From the NCBI GenBank assembly GCA_015061845.1, contig SUVT01000011.1:1-44915 (forward strand): DNA of 44,915 nucleotides, read 5' to 3'. The DNA comes from Lentisphaerota bacterium. GTDB lineage: Bacteria; Verrucomicrobiota; Lentisphaeria; Victivallales; UBA1829. Both the position numbers and the translations under genes were made by a program. Of the stretch, positions 24,146 through 33,600 are shown one piece after another; within the stretch, counting starts at the first letter, position 1, and the number at the start of each line of letters is the position of its first letter. The notes under the pieces were generated by a model, which saw nothing but the letters and a program-made list of their open reading frames with translations, was not told the origin of the DNA and did not search any database.

Positions 24146-25507
24146 TTAAATTGCCATTCTGATTCGTTCGATTGCCCGTTTCGCTTGAACAAATTCACGT
24201 TCTTTCTGTTTCTGGACAATCTGGGCTTCCTTGACTTTCCGAGCCAGCTGAGAAGCTTCATCTGCAATCGTTTTGATCTTCAGCTTGAACGCCTCAATGC
24301 TGATGCTGAGCTCATCCAAAGGACTTGTTTCAGGTTCCTGATTCTGGGCGGGAGTCTGCACAGGGGCAGACACAATTTTCATTCCATGGTTCATTTCCAT
24401 TTTGGGTTCCTCCGTGGTTGTATTTTCTTTGGTTTCTGGTTCTTTAACTGTTTGAGTTACCGTTGGTTTACGCTGATAGAGCGGCATGGTAATGTATATT
24501 CCACGACCACCTTCTGCCTGAATCGGTACATGATGATCGCTGGTCTTTACGATCGTATGCCCCAGCTGAAAAATCCTCTGCAGCATGTCACGATTGATAC
24601 TGAAACTGTAAGAGCTCCAATCTCCTGTGAATTCTGCTGCAAGGGATAATGTCTGCTCCTCCTGAACGAATTTCAGTTTCCCATCGTACTGCGATACTTC
24701 CACAGCGTTATGAGGGGGAAGTTCAGGAAGAGATTTCAGAAAAGTCAATGCTCTCTGAACGTGTTCCTCTGTCAAACGAAACTCATGTGTCAGAACTGAT
24801 TTTTGTGGCATAATCTGCTTCCAGTTGAGGAAATCTCCTGTTAAGGCTTTCCCTCTCCAAGACCACTTTCCAACATCAATTCTGAAATAAACGCTACCGT
24901 TATTAATCCAACGGTAAATTCTGCCAGAGTCTGTTGCTTTTGACTGAATCAAAGCAAGCGGTAACAACACCGTCGTAGATTCAAAATCAAGATCAAGTGG
25001 AAAGTTCAGAAGTTCCCGACCGTTAGTAACAGTCAAGCCACTTCGACTGATATTGATCCCATGCAGAATGCGTCTCGGCTCCCTGTTATTAACGATAGGA
25101 GCTGCATCTGTAAACATTGCCACAACATTTTCAGGCAGTTCGCAACTGGTTGCAGAATCGTTCATTTCGATAACAGGCCATTCGCTTTCATTCTGAATCT
25201 CCAAATAGCACTCTCCAACTTTGAGCATCCTGTTTTCCCACGCAATTTCCACTGTTTTAGCACGACAGGATTTCAAAGCTTCTCTGAATTCATCAAACAG
25301 CACGACTGCATTGATCGTACCAACTGTCTCTACACCGGTAGTAAAGGTTACTTCCTCATCTCCCTTGCATGTTGCAAGTTTGATTTCTCCATCAAAAGTG
25401 TTAATACGGAGTGACTTGTAAAGAGTTACAGGAGAAGTCCTGCAGATATTTTTGCCGAGTGCTGTTAAGGCACTTACGATTTCATTTTTGTTGATCGTTA
25501 CTTTCAT
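24146..25507 (-). CDS. Sliding-clamp-like protein (DnaN-type) with C-terminal extension
   Basis: The protein has the opening of a DNA polymerase III beta subunit (MKVTINKNEIVSALTALGKN). Repeated beta-clamp domain features follow: AVVLFDEFREALKS in domain 1, MFTDAAPIVNNREPRRILHG in domain 2 with NGRELLNFPLDL, and a third part near FSINRDMLQRIFQLG. About 110 further residues (345-453) include a Thr/Glu-rich linker and a coiled coil ending in IRMAI. Identity with cellular DnaN is low, so this is a divergent element-encoded clamp or a clamp-fold protein of another use. The start at 25507 has AAAGGAC in front; it overlaps the previous gene by 26 bases. Confidence 0.6.
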   Translation of the reverse strand: MKVTINKNEIVSALTALGKNICRTSPVTLYKSLRINTFDGEIKLATCKGDEEVTFTTGVETVGTINAVVLFDEFREALKSCRAKTVEIAWENRMLKVGECYLEIQNESEWPVIEMNDSATSCELPENVVAMFTDAAPIVNNREPRRILHGINISRSGLTVTNGRELLNFPLDLDFESTTVLLPLALIQSKATDSGRIYRWINNGSVYFRIDVGKWSWRGKALTGDFLNWKQIMPQKSVLTHEFRLTEEHVQRALTFLKSLPELPPHNAVEVSQYDGKLKFVQEEQTLSLAAEFTGDWSSYSFSINRDMLQRIFQLGHTIVKTSDHHVPIQAEGGRGIYITMPLYQRKPTVTQTVKEPETKENTTTEEPKMEMNHGMKIVSAPVQTPAQNQEPETSPLDELSISIEAFKLKIKTIADEASQLARKVKEAQIVQKQKEREFVQAKRAIERIRMAI

Positions 25508-25868
25508 TTTTGTCCTTTCGTTTGTATTTTTTGATAATAGGGATAGAGACCCATGCAAGAAGAATTGCAGCGAGTCCATAGAAGAGGAACTTCACTGGTG
25601 AAAAGAACGACGAGAAGTTATCCAGAAATGTTTCAGGATCTTCCCTTGCAGCTCTTTCCATGCCTTCCTGTACGCCATCGCTGATCTTGTAGGCTGCTAC
25701 AACAGTACCAGCTGCAGCACCACCGGCAGCAATGTGTTTCCAGTTGACTTTCTGGACATATTCCTTGAATGGTTTTCTGGGTTTGGGTCTGGGAGTGATT
25801 CTTCTGGGAGGTCGAGCTTCACAGCAGAAAACGAGTGCAACAAGGAGAAGTAAGAGCTGTTTCTTCAT
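25482..25868 (-). CDS. Small membrane or exported protein of unknown function
   Basis: A 128-residue protein that I do not recognise. It has an N-terminal signal-like helix (MKKQLLLLLVALVFCCEA), a basic proline-rich segment (RPPRRITPRPKPRKP), a short Ala/Gly-rich segment (about 48-60) and a second hydrophobic segment (about 94-113, LFYGLAAILLAWVSIPII). A highly charged tail follows. The ATGA overlap with the previous gene supports the start at 25868. Its pairing with the next gene and the clamp-like protein suggests a conserved three-gene unit, but function is unknown. Confidence 0.7.
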   Translation of the reverse strand: MKKQLLLLLVALVFCCEARPPRRITPRPKPRKPFKEYVQKVNWKHIAAGGAAAGTVVAAYKISDGVQEGMERAAREDPETFLDNFSSFFSPVKFLFYGLAAILLAWVSIPIIKKYKRKDKNESNDQQK

Positions 25869-26623
25869 TTCATGTACACCTCCCTGCAAGCATAGCGGCA
25901 GTTATCAATGGAGTTCAGCAGTGTGTTCTCCAAGTCCTTTGGAAGCTGTTTTGAGAGTTGATGCAGATCGTAAATACTCCAAGCAGTCCCACCGACAGTA
26001 AGAACCACAGCAAAGATATCTCCGATTGGCAATGGTCCATCTGCGACAGCTGCTGCACTTCCACCGACAGCACACGTTGACATTCTTGCAATGACACTAC
26101 CGCAAATTCTGGAAACAGAAGCCAGAGTAGAGCGTATCATGACAGCCTCAATCCCCAAGCTCCCCAGAGGATATACAGAGGCTTTCAAGTAGTCAGAGCC
26201 TGTCTCTTTCATGACCTTTGCAAACTCCTTGCTATTGAGTCTGACTCCATAAACGGAAGCAGCCTGTTCGCAGTTGCTGACGATGGGCTTGATGTGCTTT
26301 GCCAAATACTCTTCTGCCTGATGCTTGCCAGTGGCTTTATCTTTGGCGATCAACCAGCAGAGCTTCATCATAGCCTTTTTAGAGCTCAGTGTTTTAGCAA
26401 TCTTTGGAACTTCCTTTCTAGCCTGATTGAAATAGGGATCTGCTTTCCTGTCAAGCTCTTCCAAGCGTCGTCGTTCTTGCTGCTTGAGGATTTTTGGTTT
26501 GGAGTCAAGTTGGAACCATCCAACTGCGGCGAGAACAACAGCCAAGATCAGGAAGAAGAACTTCCAGCCTTTGTGTTGTGTTTTACTCTCTTGAGGAGAG
26601 CCGGTTTGAGAGTTGTTTTTCAT
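25865..26623 (-). CDS. Membrane-anchored protein of unknown function
   Basis: A 252-residue protein with one N-terminal membrane helix (about 20-39, WKFFFLILAVVLAAVGWF) and a long charged helical region (about 45-125). A C-terminal region rich in Gly and Ala (SVIARMSTCAVGGSAAAVAD, FAVVLTVGGTAWSIYDLH) may insert into the membrane. I recognise no family. AAAGGAC precedes the start. It is first in a leftward unit of three overlapping genes ending with the clamp-like protein, so membrane localisation of the element's replication machinery is conceivable but unproven. Confidence 0.65.
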   Translation of the reverse strand: MKNNSQTGSPQESKTQHKGWKFFFLILAVVLAAVGWFQLDSKPKILKQQERRRLEELDRKADPYFNQARKEVPKIAKTLSSKKAMMKLCWLIAKDKATGKHQAEEYLAKHIKPIVSNCEQAASVYGVRLNSKEFAKVMKETGSDYLKASVYPLGSLGIEAVMIRSTLASVSRICGSVIARMSTCAVGGSAAAVADGPLPIGDIFAVVLTVGGTAWSIYDLHQLSKQLPKDLENTLLNSIDNCRYACREVYMK

Positions 26624-26645
26624 TTTTTGTCCTTTCTGTGGTTTA

Positions 26646-26666
26646 GGTAAAGCTTAATTGCTTACC
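26646..26666. promoter_or_regulatory. Palindrome upstream of the membrane-protein unit, possible operator
   Basis: GGTAAAGC (26646-26653) is an inverted copy of GCTTACC (26660-26666), with one extra A and a 6-base centre. It lies 23 bases before the start codon at 26623, where an operator would block transcription. A candidate -10 (CATAAT, 26677-26672) lies just upstream. Confidence 0.35.
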
Positions 26667-27049
26667 AACAGATTATGCCATAAAAAGGACTGAAATTTAG
26701 CTATTTACACACAAAAAGCGGTAGAAAACAGGAGTATCAAGGTGGGTAACATGATAGAGAGTGAGAGGAGAGAATGACAGAAGTCTGGCTGTTTGTGAAT
26801 GTTTACAGCAGAAGTGCTGTAAGTTTTTGGAAATTTTGTAATGAGGGGTATAAAGAAGAAGGCAACAGGAATATAGAACGCTGCGCTCCATGATATAACA
26901 CCAACGCTGATTTCACGCTTTCTGTCGCCATTTCTATGTTCTGTTCAGAGTAGCATTTCTTTCAGGATTCCCCATAAGCTATAACAAGCTGGCTGTATTC
27001 ATTTTATAGGACAAGCCAAGACTCCAATATAACAGAATATCCCTATCGT
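26667..27049. other. Non-coding stretch between core and cargo
   Basis: About 380 bases without a credible gene. A short minus-strand frame at 26697-26891 is rich in Cys, Leu and Tyr and has no ribosome site. No RNA gene or insertion sequence is recognised here. Confidence 0.4.
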
Positions 27050-27164
27050 GGGGACCATGGGGAGTACTTTACATACCCCATATAGGAAACCTAATTTTAA
27101 GAATATAAAGAGTGTATAAAGTAGGTTTCCTATAGGGTAATAGAATGAGGTCCCCATAGTCCCC
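27050..27164 (+). repeat. Nested palindromic repeat, copy B
   Basis: Same structure as copy A but in the opposite orientation: outer arm GGGGACCATGGGGAG, then ACTTTACATACCCC, inner arm TATAGGAAACCTA, loop, inner arm TAGGTTTCCTATA, then GGGTAATAGAA and the outer arm. The right outer arm has changed to GTCCCCATAGTCCCC. It stands at the left border of the cargo genes. Confidence 0.9.
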
Positions 27165-27272
27165 ATAAATTATCTGTTGCTGTCCAATATTGAGTTGCTT
27201 GCTTTTTCGAGCTATTCAATAATAACTTTTTCAATAAAATATTGGTAAAAAATCTTATTTAATAATTCAAAT

Positions 27273-27314
27273 AAAAAAGGATGAGCACTTCAAGAAATAG
27301 TGCCCATCCTTTTT
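27273..27314. terminator. Bidirectional terminator at the end of the cargo operon
   Basis: AAAAAAGGATGAGCAC (27273-27288) pairs with GTGCCCATCCTTTTT (27300-27314) with one mismatch around an 11-base loop. On the minus strand the T-run ends the five-gene operon. Confidence 0.85.
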
Positions 27315-27371
27315 AAGTATAATCAATCGAATTTTATGATTGCATATTTCAGAAAGCTTTAATAATTACAA

Positions 27372-28577
27372 TCATTTTGTATATGCTTTCATGACTTTTG
27401 CAATACATTCTCCAACGCGTTCTGCAACAGAATCATCACCAAGGAATGTTGTGTTACTACAACACATAAGTCTGTTATACATTACATCTTCCGAAACTTC
27501 CGTATCTTTTTTAACATACATACTTTCAGGAAGATTCCAGACGGGACTCTTATAAAGCGGACATCCCCATCCTTCATGAATCAGAAGACCTTCTGCACGA
27601 ATTGCAGCATAGATATCAGCTCTGGAAATGCCATCTTTCACAAAATCTTTTTGGAGAAGGAAGGTGACAAAGTAGTATGCTCTAGTATCATCTGCATAGG
27701 AGCTTGCCTGCATCTTCACACTGGGAATGTCTTTGATGATACGGTTCACGATTTGTGCACTTCTTTCTCTGCGATCACGAAGTTCTGCCTGGTGAGCAAG
27801 CTGATCAGAAATAATCAATGCCTGAAACTCGGTCATCCGATATTGGTGACACATGAGTCCCTGTTGCAGGGGAACTTTGGGATGGATATATGAATTACCG
27901 ATGTGAGAAGCACGGCAGATCTTATCAGCAAGATCTTCACTGTTTGTTGTACAACATCCGCCTTCTACTGCAGTCATAAGTTTGGAAAGCTGAAAGGAAA
28001 AGCTTCCGACATCGCCAAGAGCTCCAACTCCGATACCATGCTGTTTTGCTCCATGAGCATGAGCACAGTCTTCAACAACCGCAAGGTTATATTTTTTCGC
28101 GATGGCATTGATCTTGTCCATATCGCAAACAGAAGAATAAAGATGAACCGGAATAATAGCTTTCGTCCTGGGTGTGATTGCTTCTTCAATCTTGACAGGA
28201 TCGATGCAAAGAGTATCGGGATCAATATCAACGATAACGGGGGTCGCACCAACATAAATGGGAGCCTGAGCCGTTGCAATCCATGTGACACCCGGAACAA
28301 TGACTTCATCTCCGGGACCGATTCCGAGAGCGATCAATGCACACTCAAGAGTTGTAGTCCCGTTGCACATCCAAATGGAATATTTCGCATCCTGAAATGC
28401 GGCAAAATCGGTCATCAGTTTTTTTTCATAATTCTTATTCCAATTCGGATCTCTATAAAGATCAATGAGTTTTTGTTCCGTTTCAGGAAAACGAATCGGC
28501 CAAGATGGAACCAGCTGATCAAGTTCACCTTCATGAAAAACGGGTTTACCACCATTGATTGCTAATGTTTCTGACAT
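27372..28577 (-). CDS. DegT/DnrJ/EryC1/StrS-family PLP aminotransferase
   Basis: A 401-residue sugar or cyclitol aminotransferase. The family moves an amino group from glutamine or glutamate to a keto-sugar or keto-cyclitol. Visible are the opening LAINGGKPV, the PLP region NGTTTLECAL (72-81), VVEDCAHAHG (167-176) and the PLP-binding lysine, Lys199, in GSFSFQLSKLMTAVEGG. The N-terminal LAINGGKPV opening is common in the subgroup acting on inososes and AHBA precursors, so an amino-cyclitol or amino-sugar product is plausible. It is the last gene of the operon, four bases after the ceramidase-like gene. Confidence 0.88.
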   Translation of the reverse strand: MSETLAINGGKPVFHEGELDQLVPSWPIRFPETEQKLIDLYRDPNWNKNYEKKLMTDFAAFQDAKYSIWMCNGTTTLECALIALGIGPGDEVIVPGVTWIATAQAPIYVGATPVIVDIDPDTLCIDPVKIEEAITPRTKAIIPVHLYSSVCDMDKINAIAKKYNLAVVEDCAHAHGAKQHGIGVGALGDVGSFSFQLSKLMTAVEGGCCTTNSEDLADKICRASHIGNSYIHPKVPLQQGLMCHQYRMTEFQALIISDQLAHQAELRDRRERSAQIVNRIIKDIPSVKMQASSYADDTRAYYFVTFLLQKDFVKDGISRADIYAAIRAEGLLIHEGWGCPLYKSPVWNLPESMYVKKDTEVSEDVMYNRLMCCSNTTFLGDDSVAERVGECIAKVMKAYTK

Positions 28578-28581
28578 GTTC

Positions 28582-29895
28582 TTACTTTCTTTCAGTTAAG
28601 TTTTTTTCAATATTCAAAAGTGTTGTTTTGACAAATTCAGCGATATTGTCAGCATACTTGAAGTGATACTGGGTAGGATATCCATAAACTTCATAATATC
28701 CGAATCCATGTTCCCCCTTGCTGTCAATAGTTGGATAACGTTTCATCGTTTCTTCCGAGGGATAATATCCTCCGTTTCCATTTGCAACAGTTACAGCAAA
28801 TGCGTGTTCTGAAAGTGATCTTTCCATCAAGTCACAACCGTCATCAATGAAAAATTCACCCGGAATGAAGAGAAATGAAATCGATCCGATCTTCAATACC
28901 TGGAAATCGTGCAAAGAAGTAAGATTATCACCTCGATTAATACGTATGATCATATCTTCAAGACAGTGCGCTCGTTCTGCTTCATACGAGTTGATTGAAC
29001 GAAGTCTTTCTGCATCAGCAGCAATCTCCTCCACACTCTGTTTCACTTCAGGGAGTCTATAAGTGTCCATGAAGGCATTGAGTATCAAATCAGTGATTTT
29101 TTCGCCACCGGAAGCAAGACTCTTTTTCAAATCACTGATATAGAAACGGGCAGAGTATTCTCTCGGATCGCCTTTATCCGGGATAACCATGTGGCTGTAT
29201 TTTGCGTTGATGTCGCCGCAGGGACCAAGGAAGAATAACGGCATTTCTGCCAACTGCTCATCTTTGATCATCTGGTCAGCAGCCCCGCTCCAATCTGAAG
29301 AGGAAAAGAACCGGTAATGTCCATTCATGGTAATTCCGTGAAGACCATGACTGTGTAACAGAATTTTACATTTTCCATCCGGTTTCACAAATTTTACCCA
29401 ACGGATCGTTTCATCTGTATGATCTGTTTCCAGATTGACCCGGTTTACGCCGAGCTTCATTGAGACGGGGGCTTTTCCGGTTTCAGCATATTCGATTTCT
29501 TCTTCACTGTGCAGCGCAATGTCTGCGACTTCCATCACAGATTGTTTCCAATATTCCTGGAATCCGGCATCAGCAATTCCATATCCCATGAAGCCACCGT
29601 TCTGCAATGCCGGGGCACTATGGGTATGGGTTGCTGTAAAAGTAATATAATCCGGATGAATGGAGTACATGGAAGCAAGTTTTGCTCTCATTTCTCGTGC
29701 ATAAGAATCATCCATAGTACAAGTATCTGTAGAAATAATCAATGCACGTTTTTCGCCATCATTCAATGAAACAGCCCGGCAATATAAATCACCGCAGGGA
29801 CCGGTATTGCGGCGGGATGCGAACATTCCGAATCCGCATAATTCACTGAACAGGGGAATCGTTAATTTCTTTTCATAACAGCCTATCTTTATCAT
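28582..29895 (-). CDS. Neutral/alkaline ceramidase-like hydrolase
   Basis: A 437-residue protein with features of the neutral ceramidase superfamily. There is a THTHSAP motif (His90, His92), the later HSHGLHG (His181, His183, His186) and DWSGAADQMI. These suggest a zinc-dependent amidase. No signal peptide is visible, so it probably acts in the cytoplasm, unlike secreted ceramidases. It is shorter than the usual 650-750 residues and lacks the C-terminal immunoglobulin-like domain. Start at 29895 is chosen for GAAAGG in front; the first ATG (29922) overlaps the previous gene. Its true substrate could be an N-acylated sugar or lipid. Confidence 0.75.
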   Translation of the reverse strand: MIKIGCYEKKLTIPLFSELCGFGMFASRRNTGPCGDLYCRAVSLNDGEKRALIISTDTCTMDDSYAREMRAKLASMYSIHPDYITFTATHTHSAPALQNGGFMGYGIADAGFQEYWKQSVMEVADIALHSEEEIEYAETGKAPVSMKLGVNRVNLETDHTDETIRWVKFVKPDGKCKILLHSHGLHGITMNGHYRFFSSSDWSGAADQMIKDEQLAEMPLFFLGPCGDINAKYSHMVIPDKGDPREYSARFYISDLKKSLASGGEKITDLILNAFMDTYRLPEVKQSVEEIAADAERLRSINSYEAERAHCLEDMIIRINRGDNLTSLHDFQVLKIGSISFLFIPGEFFIDDGCDLMERSLSEHAFAVTVANGNGGYYPSEETMKRYPTIDSKGEHGFGYYEVYGYPTQYHFKYADNIAEFVKTTLLNIEKNLTERK

Positions 29896-29918
29896 CGTAA
29901 GAAACCTTTCAAGTCTTA

Positions 29919-30632
29919 TCACCAGTAATTGGATGCGTGGAAATAGTTGGTTTGAGCAGGAGTCGACCAGATACTGTCTGTACCATAGTAAGGGATTTGA
30001 TATTTATTTCCGCTGAATACATTTCCACTCACCGAAAGAGCATTGAGAGAACCATTGTGACGGAATAATGTACAATTTTCGTAGGGAGTGGAATAATAAA
30101 TATCAACATTGCGTGCTGTTTCTGCATCAGATCCGACATCCTGAGTAATCATTGTCTGGCTGGGATTCTTGATTTTTGTCGTCTTGAAATGGCGATAAAC
30201 ATTTGTGTTGATGCTATGATAAGAAGAAATGATAATGTTGATTCCGTAACTGACAGACGGTCCATATTTTGCGGCACGTGAGTCACTGGGACAATGGAAC
30301 GGTGTTTTACCGAACTTTTCTCTGGAAGTACAGTCGGTATAATTAGAAACCCCGACATATTTCAAGTCGCAGAAAGTCTGATACCAAACACGGTTAGGGA
30401 ATGATTCTCCTTCTCGGACAAAATAATGAGCGACGAGAAAATCATCATAGTCATTTGCATAAAACTGGAACATTGTACCAATCTGTTTCTGATTGCTGAT
30501 ACAATTTGAACTTCTGCCCTTTTCTCTTGCATTGTTCAGCGCGGGTAGCAGCATTCCGGCGAGAATAGCGATAATTGCAATTACAACAAGCAATTCGATT
30601 AGGGTGAAACATGATTTTTTTTCGTTTTTCAT
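29919..30632 (-). CDS. Pseudopilin-like protein with prepilin N-terminal signal
   Basis: A 237-residue protein. Its N-terminus is a type IV prepilin/pseudopilin signal ([20 protein letters not shown] with the glutamate at position 5 of the mature part), cut by a prepilin peptidase and methylated. The C-terminal part ([20 protein letters not shown] and later SYGIN) is the type found in very large numbers in Lentisphaerae and Planctomycetes. Such proteins are probably exposed on the surface or part of a secretion fibre. It is the third gene of the cargo operon, 21 bases after the large secreted protein. Confidence 0.88.
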   Translation of the reverse strand: MKNEKKSCFTLIELLVVIAIIAILAGMLLPALNNAREKGRSSNCISNQKQIGTMFQFYANDYDDFLVAHYFVREGESFPNRVWYQTFCDLKYVGVSNYTDCTSREKFGKTPFHCPSDSRAAKYGPSVSYGINIIISSYHSINTNVYRHFKTTKIKNPSQTMITQDVGSDAETARNVDIYYSTPYENCTLFRHNGSLNALSVSGNVFSGNKYQIPYYGTDSIWSTPAQTNYFHASNYW

Positions 30633-30653
30633 ACTAAATCTCCTGTTGGTTGT

Positions 30654-33600
30654 TTATTTTATTTTAACATACAAAGATGAACCAGGTTTTACAGTGATCT
30701 TTTTGGAAAAAGCCCCAAGTAAATCCATCCCTTTTCCAGGTCTGATGGTTGCAGTAATCTCTTTATCAGTGGGATTATGTACCGTAAATCCTTTTTTATT
30801 GGGTGTATAATCTGTCAGAACCAGACACAAATCCGGATTGTCTGCGGTCAACAGGTTTCCAATAAAGATTTGATGATCTCCGAGTTGCGTATCAATCTGC
30901 AGCATGGAAACACCTTTTTCATCAACAGGAATGTGATAAAGTGTATTCTCTGCGATTCTTTTGGTCTGTTCAATGTACCGCTGCTGATATTTGTCAACAA
31001 TGTAAACTGGGATCTGGAGAGTATTTTTCCCCTTGTAAATGATTCCGGCGTCCCAATTCGGATTCAATCCGCTAATTTCAACAGGAAGATCAAGAGGCAA
31101 ATCAACCTTTGCAATACTTCCGTTGAATGCATAATCTTTTGCATCCAGTTTCAGGATCATTCCCGTTCCAGTCACTTTACCGTGGCTGGGAACCATTTTA
31201 TAGGGAACAGGTTTCCCTCCCAAACCAAAAGCATTCTGAACATCCAAAAGGAATTTATCACTATTTTCAGGATTGAGCGCACTGAAAACTGTGATGTAGG
31301 AATAGCTGATCGTTTCACCTTTTTTATACTGTTTCTTTTCCGGTTTGTAATAACCTTTCAGCATGCCCCAGGGAGAGGTTTTCCATGCACGGAAATGAAT
31401 TCCATCCGTCAAAGGAATGAATCCGACGGAACCGTTATAAGTACATGGCCAGATCCCAACAACCCCATTGACCGGAAGTTTTCCGAGTACTGTGGAAGAT
31501 AATTTATTGTTCCTGACTATCGATCCATCTGGGGCCGTGTACGTCAGATTTCCTGCATTAAGCCGTCCGGTGGTATCAAAGATCAGGAATTCTGATATGG
31601 AGAAATCTTTGAGAACCTCAAGTTTTCCTTCCACGAGATAGATCAGAGAACTATCCTGTCTGCATGTAAACATTTTATAAATAACCTGGGCTTTATAAAG
31701 CTCATTGGGAACTGCAAGAAATGACAAATCTGTAGCATCATCATTTCCAAAAGTGGTATCCGGATAGATATCATTGTAGCGATAGTCAAAAATAGTACCG
31801 AAACGGGATGCTTTTCCATTGGTATATTCCACTGCATGCAGGAACTTCTTGCCGAGGCCATGAATCACGGGTGTTCCGGTCCGAATGAAGTTCCGGACAG
31901 CCATGTAGTTTTCATATCCACGGATATTCTGAAGTTGTTTGGGAGCTCCCCACCATTTTCCGCGAGGCATGGTGTTCTGATTATCTGCACAACGTTCATA
32001 AGAGTTTTCCTGAGTAATTGTGCCAATGTCCCAGCTCAGAGCGGACTTCCCTTTCATATCAGTGATTTCCATAAAGAAATGCTGTTGACTGCTGTGGAAG
32101 CCATCGATTGTCGTATCAAAAACTTTTTTGCCATTCGGAAGGAATCTGCGGAACACTTTCCGCCCTGCATCAATGACTTTGATTTCTTTCAATCCGTTTG
32201 CGGCACTTACTCTGATATGCATTCTCCAGCGGTCATTGCTCGGAACGGTCAGGTCAGACTTTCCAAAGTTTACAATATAGAAGTCTTCCACGATCGGCCC
32301 TTCAGAAATGAATCCGGGACGCATGAAAAGCATGGAGCCATTGAGATTGACATAGCTTGTACCAGTCAAACCAGCCACAACATTGTTGTTGATCCACCGG
32401 ACATAATTTTGCCATCCGACTTTTCTTGCTGCTGCGATTTCAGCTTCGGTATGAACAAAGTGAACAACTGCAGGAGAACAAAGATAGGCATTTTTGAGCA
32501 TCTGTTCCAGAACTTTTCTGGAATCATCTGTCATTTTGCCATGTCTGTAAGTAATTGCGGCAAAGGTGTTGAAGTTACCCTGAAAAATCGGTTTTTCAGG
32601 GTTCTTTCCAACTTCTGTCATAATAACCGGAGGCCATCCCCAGGAACGGGTACTGCTATTGTTTTTGGCAAGGCGGCCGGGATATTTTTTGCTGAACCAT
32701 TCTGTCGGCGGATAGGTTACGCGATCAGAAAAAACGGTCCACTGATTTCCGGATTCATCACGATAGCAGAATCCGGGATATGCCATAAATTTATCATTAC
32801 TGCTGTTTCTACAGATTTCCTTCAGCTTCTGGAACTTCTTTGCATCAATTTTTGCCAGATCTTCCGTAAAAGCGATGTAGTTATATCCAGCTTTTTTTGC
32901 TGCTGCGATCAAAGATTCTGGAGAAGCTTTTCCCACAGAAAGATTACTCTGTGCTCCAATCAAACCAACATAATGATAAGGGAGATGTTTTTCTTTTATT
33001 TTAACATCATCCCAATTTAGTTCGCTAAATCCGATATCAGCTTCAGCTTTTGCTTTGATTTTCGGAATATATCCACCGAATATTCCATTGGAAGGTTCAG
33101 AAAGCCAGTTAAACATGTTCAAAACGAGTTTTCTGGAGTTTCCGGGCTTTCCATTTACTTCACCATTAGCAGTTTGTCCGTGTTCCCAGAACACATGTTC
33201 TCCATCCTGCCAGTAAATAGTGGTTGCAACCGGAAATACAGCAACGCGTCCTTTGCCGAACTCTCTGACAGCCAAAAGCGGAGCTGTTCCTGCGTAACTT
33301 CCTGGTGTCGGAGGAGGAGGGGTTGCGGATTTCTTGATCCATACCGTTTTAGAGGTTTTCATGGAATTGATCAAAACTTTCCAATCAGAAGATGTTTTAA
33401 CGGGGCTTGTGAAGTCACCATAGCCTTTTCCGTTCAATGCTTCATAAAAATGATCCGGGTAAAAAATTCCTTTCACATCCTTTGTGACAGGATGTGTTTG
33501 AGAAATGTCTCCGGTCCAGTAGAAATGAACACCGACACCTTTCTGGGTTCGGAAATGATTGGCAGGGTCAGTGACCTGTTCATCCAGAATTTTAGCACCA

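Noticed and set aside
26697-26891. 64-codon minus-strand frame
   Set aside because: It has no ribosome site, an unusual Cys/Leu/Tyr-rich composition and no similarity that I recognise.
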